This document shows positions 56,690 through 64,000 of a stretch of DNA of 64,000 nt, in pieces (the stretch's first letter is position 1; every line of letters starts with the position of its first letter). This stretch comes from an uncultured Collinsella sp. (lineage in GTDB: Bacteria > Actinomycetota > Coriobacteriia > Coriobacteriales > Coriobacteriaceae), in NCBI GenBank assembly GCA_902496115.1, contig CABUZK010000004.1, positions 44,045 to 108,044 on the forward strand. Reading direction: 5' to 3'. A program made the position numbers and the translations under genes. Below the pieces are notes generated by a model. The model was not told where the DNA came from and made no database searches. It worked only from the letters and a program-made list of their open reading frames with translations.

Positions 56690-59600
56690 ATGAAAGCGAA
56701 TTCAGAAAAAACTAAGCAGGGTAAAAAAACGACGCGCCGTGTACTGGCAGGCGTTTTGTGCGGAGCCTCCGTGTTGAGCCTGGTACTGTCGCTCGTCATG
56801 CCCCCGATCTCGCAGGCCATTGCCAACGATGCCCAGACAGATTCTACCGAGGAAACTGTGATGGGGGGGGGTTCCTCAAGTGAGTCTACTGGTGTAGAAA
56901 ACGCCAACAACGGGGATACCGAAAACCAGAATAGTGACGAGACCGAGGGCGACGAGTCTAACACCATTGCCACTGAGGCCGATCAGCCGTCAGACGACGC
57001 AGGGGTCGGGGATGCTGCGAAGTCTGCGGATGATGGGCAGTCTGTCTATAAGGCCGCTACTGTTGCAAATGAAGGTGAGGCTCGGAAACTTGAAATAGAT
57101 TCGGAGGGGTACGCGCTGCTGAAGAGTGACGAAGACCTGGCAGCGTACCTTCACGCGTCGACTAAACCCGATAAACTACGTCTCAAGACTGACATTAGTT
57201 CAAGTGAGTCAATCGCTATCAATCAAAATACTACGATCGACCTTGAGAATCACAAGCTTTATTACAGCAACGGTAACCCTAGGCAGGAAACCAAAGATCC
57301 TGTTCGTGCATTTATCACAATTTCAAAGGGCTATACGCTAACTGTCAAAGGTGAGGCGAATGACTCGAAGACTGAAGCTACCAGTGGTGAACCTGGTCAG
57401 CCAGCAGAGATGCAGTTCAATGAAGAAAGTGTTCCACAATCACTTACATACTACGTAACTGAAAGCACGCCTAACGGTTTTGGTACTAGGGAAACGACCT
57501 ACCAGCACACTGTTGCCAATTTCGGCGCTATCGTTGCATGCAAAAAGGGCTATGTAAATCAAGTCATTTCCGTTGAGGATGGGGGCACGCTCAACCTTCA
57601 GGGTGGCATGATCACAACGCCTCGTGCCCTGGGCAACGACGGCCACGTTATTTTCTCTCAGGGCGCTGTTTATATTTCTGGCGGTTACGTCACCAACGGC
57701 AACGGCGGTGGCTGGGGCGGTGGTCTGTGCATAACGGGCGCGAATGCCAGCCTCGAAATGACAGGCGGCGTGGTCGCGGGAAACAAGGCAGCTTCTGGCG
57801 GTGGCATCTTTGCTAACAATAGCGCGGCGCTGAACCTCTCCGGCGGTGTCATCTCGGGTAATGCAACATATGACAACGATATCACCGATGGTTATAACGT
57901 CAACGCCGGCGGCTACGGTGGCGGTGTTTATACCCAGAGTGCAACCGTAACCATCAGTGATTCTGCCAATATAACTAACAACCGAGCTGAAGCTCGCCTC
58001 GCTAATAGAGAGCTTTACAACAAAGGTCTCCTCGGTGGCGGCGGAATTGCATCGCACGGTGGAACGCTGTCCATGACGGGTGGCTCCGTTACTGCCAATT
58101 ACTCCCATGAGGCCGGCGGTGGAATCTACGCTGGCCTCCCCGGGCAGGGAGTTGGATTTACCATGTCCAGCGGTTTTATTGCGGGCAATATGTCCGATAA
58201 TGCCGAGGGCGGTGGCCTCCGTATTTCTGGCGGTACTACCGGCGTTATTAATGCGGAAAATGCATCAAACAGGGTTTACATCACCAACAACAAGACCATG
58301 ACGGGCAGCAAAGACGACCGCGGTGGCGACTGGGGCGGCGGTGGTGTCTTTATCCAGAAGGGCGGCAGGCTCAGTATTTTCAAGACGCTGATCACTAAAA
58401 ATCGCGCCGGTGGCTGGGGCGGTGGCGTCGGTGCTTGTCCTACGGGCGAGACAATCGTTTCGCACTCAAGTGGCGCTGCTATCTATGACAACGCAGATAA
58501 CGTTGATCAAGATGGCAATAAGCTGACAACCGTTGATCAAAATGGCAATAAGGTACCAACGTATCATTATTCCGCTGGCGGCGACGGCAAAAAAGAAGAC
58601 CACGATGAAGATAATTACGTTACTCCTACCTTCCAAACATCCGGCCATAAGGATTTCTTCTTGGTCCGTAATAAGAATGGCGCGGATAAGACAATCGCTG
58701 TCGTTCTTGGCAAGATGCTGGGCGGCGAATCGGCTGGCTGGCAGGGCACTTGCGATGGTGAGAAGATAGCCATCGATGCCAATGGCGGTGCCGAGGCCAA
58801 GTGGATGTTTGGCCTTGCGGCTAATCCTTCCGATGCGGCTAAAAGTTATGCGCAGAGAGATGCTACGACCATCATCAGTGGCAACTACTCCTACACCCAC
58901 GGTGGCGGCATCATGACCAACGGCGATCTCATCGTCGGTGAGGTTACTTCCCTGGACGTGTATCCTGCAATCAAAGTCAAGGCAAATAAAGTCCTTATGA
59001 AGGACGGCGAAGAGCAAGGTCTTTCGGGTCACGACTATCAGTTTAAGCTGTTGGGCGCACCTGCCGATCCAACCAAGGCACCATACTGGAATGAGAACGG
59101 CACGCTTAACGAAAACGGATGCGAGGCTATGCCCGCGGTCAACGTCGATGCAAACGGAGATATTCTCATTGACACGGGCGCGAACTACCAGTCGGGCGAT
59201 TACGACCTCTACCTTGTTGAAGTTCCCCCTGACCCTGTTAACGTTCCTGTCAACGAAAAAGGAACAAAGTTTGATAAGTCTATTTACAAAATACATATAA
59301 AGGTTGGTACGACCCCAGTTAAATGGACCGACCTCTTGGGAATCCATATTAATCGTTATGCAGTTGATGGGGGTGCTTCCACAGTATCCGTAAAAAAGGA
59401 GGACGCGGCGGACTTCGCTCCCTGTGACGATGACTTCTATGAGTGGAGCTGGGCTGAGGATTCGCATGGCGACGTCGTTTCGACCGTAACAATCGGCAAA
59501 GACTCCAACCCTGCGTTTTCGAATAGGCAGGCCTCGGGCTCTTGGACGCCTCAGGTGACCAAGAAGGTTGATGGCGGCGAGATGAAGGCGTTCAAATTCG

Positions 59601-60127
59601 AACTCGCGAACGAGGACGACCCGAACTTCAACAAACCGGAAACGGCAACAATTAATCCTGATCCTGCGAATGCCAAAACTGACAAAAACGGTAATGCGAC
59701 GAGCACGGTCAATTTCAAGTCGAAGAGCTATGAGCTCACGGACCTTAAAAATGGTTCCAAGACCTTCACGTACTATGTGCGCGAGAAGAACGATCACTCG
59801 ACCTATCCGCATTGCAAGTTTGATCAGTCGGTCTATAAGTTCACGGTTGTGGCAACGGATTGCACAAAAGAAGGAAAGATCAATTGTGATGTGACCTACA
59901 AGCAGATTCAGGATCGTGATGGCAAGCCAGTGACCACCGACACGCCCCACGACCTCACCGAGTCCACCCCCACCTTCACCAACACCTACTCCACCTCTTT
60001 GCCCCTTTCTGGTATGTCGGGCGTCACTCTGACGTACCTTGCCGGCGCGGCGGTGCTTTGCGCTGCTGCAGCCTGGATGCACATTCGTCGCAAGGCGAAT
60101 GCGAAGGGAGGCGAGCGTTGTGAATAA
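56690..60127 (+). CDS. Sortase-anchored surface protein, large tip-type pilin
   Basis: 1145 residues, probably the pilus tip adhesin. A signal peptide (VLAGVLCGASVLSLVLSLVMPPISQAIA) comes first, then a Ser/Glu/Asp-rich linker. Residues ~295-560 are Gly-rich beta-helix-like repeats (GGVVAGNKAASGGGIFANNS, GGVISGN, GGSVTANYSHEAGGGIY). Two Spy0128/FctA-type isopeptide domains follow (~765-880 and ~955-1085; VTKKVDGGEMKAFKFELAN, TYYVREKN). The C-terminus has LPLSG (a variant of LPXTG), a membrane helix and a basic tail. A nine-G tract lies at codons 58-61, and a tandem ten-residue repeat VDQxGNKxxT near residue 605. The next gene overlaps by eight bases. Confidence 0.88.
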   Translation: MKANSEKTKQGKKTTRRVLAGVLCGASVLSLVLSLVMPPISQAIANDAQTDSTEETVMGGGSSSESTGVENANNGDTENQNSDETEGDESNTIATEADQPSDDAGVGDAAKSADDGQSVYKAATVANEGEARKLEIDSEGYALLKSDEDLAAYLHASTKPDKLRLKTDISSSESIAINQNTTIDLENHKLYYSNGNPRQETKDPVRAFITISKGYTLTVKGEANDSKTEATSGEPGQPAEMQFNEESVPQSLTYYVTESTPNGFGTRETTYQHTVANFGAIVACKKGYVNQVISVEDGGTLNLQGGMITTPRALGNDGHVIFSQGAVYISGGYVTNGNGGGWGGGLCITGANASLEMTGGVVAGNKAASGGGIFANNSAALNLSGGVISGNATYDNDITDGYNVNAGGYGGGVYTQSATVTISDSANITNNRAEARLANRELYNKGLLGGGGIASHGGTLSMTGGSVTANYSHEAGGGIYAGLPGQGVGFTMSSGFIAGNMSDNAEGGGLRISGGTTGVINAENASNRVYITNNKTMTGSKDDRGGDWGGGGVFIQKGGRLSIFKTLITKNRAGGWGGGVGACPTGETIVSHSSGAAIYDNADNVDQDGNKLTTVDQNGNKVPTYHYSAGGDGKKEDHDEDNYVTPTFQTSGHKDFFLVRNKNGADKTIAVVLGKMLGGESAGWQGTCDGEKIAIDANGGAEAKWMFGLAANPSDAAKSYAQRDATTIISGNYSYTHGGGIMTNGDLIVGEVTSLDVYPAIKVKANKVLMKDGEEQGLSGHDYQFKLLGAPADPTKAPYWNENGTLNENGCEAMPAVNVDANGDILIDTGANYQSGDYDLYLVEVPPDPVNVPVNEKGTKFDKSIYKIHIKVGTTPVKWTDLLGIHINRYAVDGGASTVSVKKEDAADFAPCDDDFYEWSWAEDSHGDVVSTVTIGKDSNPAFSNRQASGSWTPQVTKKVDGGEMKAFKFELANEDDPNFNKPETATINPDPANAKTDKNGNATSTVNFKSKSYELTDLKNGSKTFTYYVREKNDHSTYPHCKFDQSVYKFTVVATDCTKEGKINCDVTYKQIQDRDGKPVTTDTPHDLTESTPTFTNTYSTSLPLSGMSGVTLTYLAGAAVLCAAAAWMHIRRKANAKGGERCE
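56863..56871 (+). repeat. Homopolymeric G tract (nine G) inside the tip-pilin gene
   Basis: ATGGGGGGGGGTTCC: nine consecutive G in the codons for M-G-G-G, about 58 codons from the start. Gain or loss of one G would shift the frame early in a surface protein, as in known contingency loci. Confidence 0.95.
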
Positions 60128-61784
60128 GAAAGTTTGCTCCTTCCCGATCTTGTTTGCGCTGCTTGCCCTCCTGATCGGCACCTGCGCGGTTGTGTTCCCC
60201 GCATCCGCGCAGGCCGCGCCGACCTCGAACGGTTCCATCACGGTGAGCGGCACCGTGGCGAGCAGCTACGACGCCTACCAGATCTTTAGCGCCAACGTCG
60301 TCGACGGCGACAACGACGCCAAGATCGCCACCGACCTCGCCTGGGTAAGCGACGCCGTGCGTGACGCCGCGCTGCCTGTGCTGCACGGCGCCGGCATGCC
60401 CAAATCCCAGACCACCGCGCAGGAAGCTGCCGAGTGGCTCAACGCCGATTCACACCTTACGAGCGCGCTGAGCGCACAGCTCGCTCGTTCCCTCCAGAGC
60501 TCTGGCGCCGTGTTCAGGGCCCTTAATGCGGGCACGGCGTCCGAGCTGCCCTGCGGCTACTGGCTCATCGTCGCCGACGACGACTCCATCGCTCAGGGCG
60601 AGGCCGGCACCGCGCCGATCATGGCCCTGGTGGGCGGTAGCGCCGTCACCGTCAAGCCCAAGGCCGCGACCCCCAAGGTCGCTAAGCACGTGCTGGAGGA
60701 CAGCACCACCGCCTGGCAGAAGGCCGCCGACGCCACGGTCGCCGACGACCTGTACTGGCGCCTCTCGGCCACGGTCCCGGCGGGTCTTACCGCCTACGAC
60801 ACCTATGCGGTGCAGTTCGTCGACACCATGAGCGCGGGGCTCGACCTCTCCAAGGTCGCCGCGAGCATGCGCGTGTACGTGGCGGCGGGCGCGGACGGCG
60901 GCTTCGACGCCGTTTCGGCCGGCAAGGACGGCCGCGCCGGCACCGAGTCCGCGAAGGGCTGGACCGACATCACGGCCCAGTGCAGGGTCTCGGTCGACGG
61001 TAAGACCTTCACCGTGCGCACCGGCGACCTGATCGCCGCGCTCGGCGGGGCCGACGCCTTTACCGCGGGCGCCCGCGTGGTCGCCGTGTACAACGCGCCG
61101 CTCAACAGCACGTGCAACCACGGCATCGCGAAGGGCAACCCCAACGAGGTCTACCTGCGCTACCCGCGCTCTCCCTTTGCCGACCAGTCCGGCGATGCCG
61201 GCTTCACCCGCACGCCGAGCGACGATGCGTGCGCCTACACCTGGGATCTCGCGCTCACCAAGCGCGGCAGCGACGGCGACAAGCCGCTGCCCGGGGCGGT
61301 CCTGAGCATCGCCGACGACCGCGGTCGCACACTGGCGGCCGGCGGCACGTGGGATGCGGAGGGCAAGGCCACCGTCACCACGGGCGAGGACGGCCGCGTG
61401 ACCGTCTCGGGCGTGGACTCGGGCAAGCTGGAGGTCCGCGAGCTCAAGGCGCCCAAGGGCTACACCGCCTTTGGGGGTACGCGCTCCGTGACAGTCAAGG
61501 CCGAGGGCCTGGACGTCGACCAGGTGGCCGCCGCCAAGCCCAAGCTCACCATCACCGCCGAGTCGCCCCTGCGCGCCGACAACGCGGACGGGTCAACGGG
61601 CAGCCTGGAGGCGTCGCTCATCAACACGCCCGCCGGCACGCCCCCTAGTATCTTCACCGAAGGCTTTATGCCCTTGACTGGCGATACGGCAATGTTCACC
61701 GCGGCCGCCGTTGCGGTCGTCGGAGCTGCGCTCATCGTGGTCGCGTTCCTGGTCAAGCGGGGAGGTGGCAGCCATAAAGAGTAG
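60120..61784 (+). CDS. Sortase-anchored pilin (SpaA/FimA-like, minor or shaft)
   Basis: 554 residues. GTG 60120 follows AAGGGAGG inside the end of the previous gene. Signal peptide VCSFPILFALLALLIGTCAVVFPASAQA-AP; mature part with a FimA-type first domain (SYDAYQIFSANVVDGDN...GYWLIVADD), a pilin-like lysine segment (VTVKPKAATPKVAKHVL, ~185-205), and a Cna-B type domain (LTKRGSDGDKPLPGAVLSIADD...LEVRELKAPKGYTA, containing an E-box). The anchor motif is MPLTG in place of LPXTG, followed by a helix and Lys-Arg tail. Confidence 0.88.
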   Translation: MNKKVCSFPILFALLALLIGTCAVVFPASAQAAPTSNGSITVSGTVASSYDAYQIFSANVVDGDNDAKIATDLAWVSDAVRDAALPVLHGAGMPKSQTTAQEAAEWLNADSHLTSALSAQLARSLQSSGAVFRALNAGTASELPCGYWLIVADDDSIAQGEAGTAPIMALVGGSAVTVKPKAATPKVAKHVLEDSTTAWQKAADATVADDLYWRLSATVPAGLTAYDTYAVQFVDTMSAGLDLSKVAASMRVYVAAGADGGFDAVSAGKDGRAGTESAKGWTDITAQCRVSVDGKTFTVRTGDLIAALGGADAFTAGARVVAVYNAPLNSTCNHGIAKGNPNEVYLRYPRSPFADQSGDAGFTRTPSDDACAYTWDLALTKRGSDGDKPLPGAVLSIADDRGRTLAAGGTWDAEGKATVTTGEDGRVTVSGVDSGKLEVRELKAPKGYTAFGGTRSVTVKAEGLDVDQVAAAKPKLTITAESPLRADNADGSTGSLEASLINTPAGTPPSIFTEGFMPLTGDTAMFTAAAVAVVGAALIVVAFLVKRGGGSHKE

Positions 61785-61892
61785 CTGGCAGCCCCACAGA
61801 GAGCGGGGCTAGACGTAACGAAGCAGATGCTTAGAAACAGACAGATGATGACCGATCGAATGAGTTACAAAGTAGAAAGCAGAGGAAAGAAG

Positions 61893-63701
61893 ATGCACAT
61901 GAACAAGAACATCGCACGCCTGGCAGTAACCGCCGGCCTCACAGCAGCGCTGAGCTTCGGCGGAGTTATGGCCCCGGTGACCATGGCGTTTGCTGAGGGC
62001 AACACGACCGTGACGTTCAATGATCCTGATTCTGATTATGCAGCGTCCACGACCTATAAGGGTATCCAAATCTTCAAAGCGAAAGTGACCAAAGACAACG
62101 GGACCACGTCAGTGAGCGGCATCGAGTGGGCTGGCACTGGCAATGAAATCCAGACGGCTGTCGTTAATGCCATCAAGAAAAAGGACGAAACTTATCTCAG
62201 CGACAACGCACAGGATGCAGCCGATTGGTTGAGCGCTCACACTGAGGGTACCGGAACCGACTCGAAGGTCGCGAGCGACAACGTCTTCAGCTTAATCGCC
62301 GCTAATCTGAAGGACAGCACGGCTTGGCAGAAGACGAACAAGGGCGACGCATCCCTTTCTAGGCTCGACGCCGGCTACTGGCTCTTCCTTACTGATAGCG
62401 CTGACAAGCTTGACGGTAAGTCGACCGATGCGTTCACCTCTCCTGTGTACGCCGTGATTGACGGTGCGAATACGACGGTGAATATTATTCCCAAGAAGAG
62501 CGTCCCCACGGTCGAGAAGAAGATTCTTGATGACAATAAAGCGAAGGACGACATTACAACTGTGCCTGCGACGGATTGGGATGACGTCGCCGATTCCCAG
62601 ATTGGACAGAAGGTCAACTACAAACTCACCGGCACCGTTGCAAGCAACTATGCCACCTTTGATACGTATGCTTACAAGTTCACCGATAAGCTTTCGACGG
62701 GTCTGGATTATATTGCCGATTCTGCAAAGGTATTTGCTTTGAAGGGCGGTACCTATACTGAAATTAGCAGTGAGAACTACACGGTTACCCCTGCCGATAG
62801 TTCTAATGAAAACACCCTGACGGTGGAGTTCAAGGTCGGTGACGGCGACAAGGGCCTCAAGGACGTTCAGGGCATTGACGCAAGCACGCAGATTGTCGTC
62901 TTCTACAAGGCCAAGCTTAACAAGGATGTCGTGATTGGTAACAAGGATGGTGACTTTGGTGGCAACCCCAACACCGTTACGCTCACGTACTCCAACAACC
63001 CGTATGGTGAGGACAAGGGCGAGACGATCAAGGACACCGCCGCCGACTTCGCCTTCAAGCTTAACCTCAAGAAGGTCGACCAGGGCACCGAGAACGGTCT
63101 TGGAGGTGCTGTGTTCACTATCCAGTCCGATGATACAAACACGAAGGGCCAGTACGTTGCCTCGGAGGACAATGAGGCTAATAATGTTGTTGCTGGTCAA
63201 CTCGTGACCGTCGAGCCCGGCAGCCTTCCCGACTACGTGAAGTTCACGTCTAGCAGGGTCAGCGGTAAAGAAGGAACGATTGAGGTCAAGGGCCTCGACG
63301 CCGGCTCCTACAAGGTGACCGAGATCCAGACCCCCGACCCTGCCAAGTACCCAACCACGGCCGACCCCTTCACCTTCACCATCGACGCGACCTATGACAA
63401 AACGAACATGAAGGTGAAAAATCTTGCGGCGACGGTTCCCGAAACGGGTCGTACTGATATTGCCGTTGGCGAGCTTGACAACTCTGCCGGTGACAACAAG
63501 CTGACCGGAACTCAAAACGGCATCGATGGTGCCACCGGTTTGGTTACCATCACCGTCGGCAACACCAAATCTGTTGGCCTCCCGCTCACCGGCCTTAACG
63601 GCGTGACCTTTACTTGGATCGCTGGTGGCGCGGTGCTGTGCATCGGCGTGGCTCACCTCATCCGTAGCCGTAAGCAGGCTGAGGAGTCCGAGCAGGAGTA
63701 A
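61893..63701 (+). CDS. Major pilin subunit (SpaA/FimA-like backbone)
   Basis: 602 residues. ATG 61893 (or 61899) follows AGAGGAAAG. Signal peptide ARLAVTAGLTAALSFGGVMAPVTMAFA-EG. Like the preceding protein it has a FimA-type domain (YKGIQIFKAKVTKDNGT...AGYWLFLTD), the lysine segment VNIIPKKSVPTVEKKIL (the likely cross-linking Lys), a second domain with CTVASNYATFDTYAYKF-like GTVASNYATFDTYAYKF, and a Cna-B domain (LNLKKVDQGTENGLGGAVFTIQ...GSYKVTEIQTP). It ends LPLTG, a helix and RSRKQ. Probably the polymerising shaft. The sortase gene is expected downstream of the window. Confidence 0.9.
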   Translation: MHMNKNIARLAVTAGLTAALSFGGVMAPVTMAFAEGNTTVTFNDPDSDYAASTTYKGIQIFKAKVTKDNGTTSVSGIEWAGTGNEIQTAVVNAIKKKDETYLSDNAQDAADWLSAHTEGTGTDSKVASDNVFSLIAANLKDSTAWQKTNKGDASLSRLDAGYWLFLTDSADKLDGKSTDAFTSPVYAVIDGANTTVNIIPKKSVPTVEKKILDDNKAKDDITTVPATDWDDVADSQIGQKVNYKLTGTVASNYATFDTYAYKFTDKLSTGLDYIADSAKVFALKGGTYTEISSENYTVTPADSSNENTLTVEFKVGDGDKGLKDVQGIDASTQIVVFYKAKLNKDVVIGNKDGDFGGNPNTVTLTYSNNPYGEDKGETIKDTAADFAFKLNLKKVDQGTENGLGGAVFTIQSDDTNTKGQYVASEDNEANNVVAGQLVTVEPGSLPDYVKFTSSRVSGKEGTIEVKGLDAGSYKVTEIQTPDPAKYPTTADPFTFTIDATYDKTNMKVKNLAATVPETGRTDIAVGELDNSAGDNKLTGTQNGIDGATGLVTITVGNTKSVGLPLTGLNGVTFTWIAGGAVLCIGVAHLIRSRKQAEESEQE

Positions 63702-63801
63702 CGCTCGCTCACCCATCCCTTTGGCAGGTGGGATGTGATGGCCATGAGACTTGCGGACACTTTTCTCGTCCATCGACGTTCTTGCTTTGCCATTCTCTTT
63801 T

Positions 63802-63840
63802 CGGGGCAGACTCCGCACTGGAGTTTGCCCCGTTCTTTTT
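63802..63840 (+). terminator. Terminator of the pilin operon
   Basis: CGGGGCAGACTCC / GGAGTTTGCCCCG with a five-base loop, then TTCTTTTT. Confidence 0.9.
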
Positions 63841-63986
63841 GGATAACACAGGCAGCCTCCACCGTCCGATGTGGACTCATCCGTCATCGCGTTTCTTGAC
63901 TCGTATGAGGTTCGGTTTAAGGTCCGTAGGCGCACGCGCGGTGCGGACGGTAGAAGGCATTTGCGCCGCAACAAGCGCAAATAAGA

Positions 63987-64000
63987 ATGCCCGGGGTTAG
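63987..64000 (+). CDS. Possible start of the next gene (edge of window)
   Basis: ATGCCCGGGGTTAG runs off the right edge. A sortase gene would be expected near here, but only four codons are visible and no strong ribosome site precedes it. Confidence 0.15.

Noticed and set aside
62292..63980. A 562-codon - strand frame across the major pilin gene
   Set aside because: Antisense of a gene with signal peptide, isopeptide domain and sorting signal.
63871..63984. A 37-codon basic frame from GTG 63871
   Set aside because: No ribosome site or recognisable family, and it lies just after a terminator; it may be chance coding near the window edge.

Overview
The window looks like the chromosome of a gut Coriobacteriia bacterium, most likely Collinsella. 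This is inferred from overall GC richness and codon habit, Gram-positive (sortase-type) surface proteins, an actinobacterial GlnR-like regulator, and the mix of anaerobic genes (nickel lactate racemase, Feo iron uptake, an FeS flavin oxidoreductase). No database search was possible.

Layout. 1-4.3 kb: the end of an EamA exporter gene, an M20 amidohydrolase, an MFS remnant and hisS. 4.4-13.1 kb: ppc, then a lactate racemase locus made of larA plus a LarD-like channel on the + strand, facing larB-larC-tetR on the - strand, followed by serB. 13.4-22.6 kb: aspS, a LacI repressor with three perfect operator copies in front of an ebgA/ebgC-type beta-galactosidase pair, an APC permease, and an HPr-like protein. 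22.7-26.1 kb: a feo locus with two feoA, feoB and a small Cys-rich membrane protein. 26.2-31.2 kb: an Old-Yellow-Enzyme/FeS oxidoreductase, a deletion scar joining a gntR remnant to a gluconate-permease remnant, an IlvD/Edd dehydratase, and an ArsC-like protein that has lost its cysteine. 31.4-36.1 kb: a DHA2 exporter with a possible leader peptide, a CBS protein and an MGMT-family protein, then an initiator-tRNA 3' fragment next to a decayed tyrosine integrase, which is the remnant of an integrated element. 36.1-43.5 kb: an AAA ATPase behind decamer repeats, GntR and LacI regulators, a glutamine-synthetase-like protein lacking key metal ligands beside a GlnR-like regulator, and HtrA. 43.9-56.2 kb: ligA, a Phd/PIN toxin-antitoxin pair, a MATE exporter with a frameshifted MerR regulator, an AbiEi/Vsr-like nuclease gene between two copies of one palindrome, moaA and a moaC-mobB fusion, an MFS transporter and a HAD phosphatase. 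56.2-64 kb: an AT-richer pilus locus of three sortase-anchored proteins, the first carrying a nine-G tract.

The intergenic regions are rich in repeated palindromes. At least six families are visible: nested terminator cassettes; 33-bp CCACCACAAAGG hairpins; ATTCGA hairpins; roughly 200-bp inverted-repeat elements; the GGACGGAGGAAAACGG palindrome; and a CCTGTCCCT hairpin. Several differ between copies by paired changes that preserve the stems.

The strongest leads for new biology are four. First, the GS-like/GlnR-like pair, a possible nitrogen sensor. Second, HPr with a natural Asp at the Ser46 position. Third, likely phase-variable switches (the G9 tract in the pilin gene and an 11-bp duplication in merR). 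Fourth, the nested palindromic terminator cassettes.
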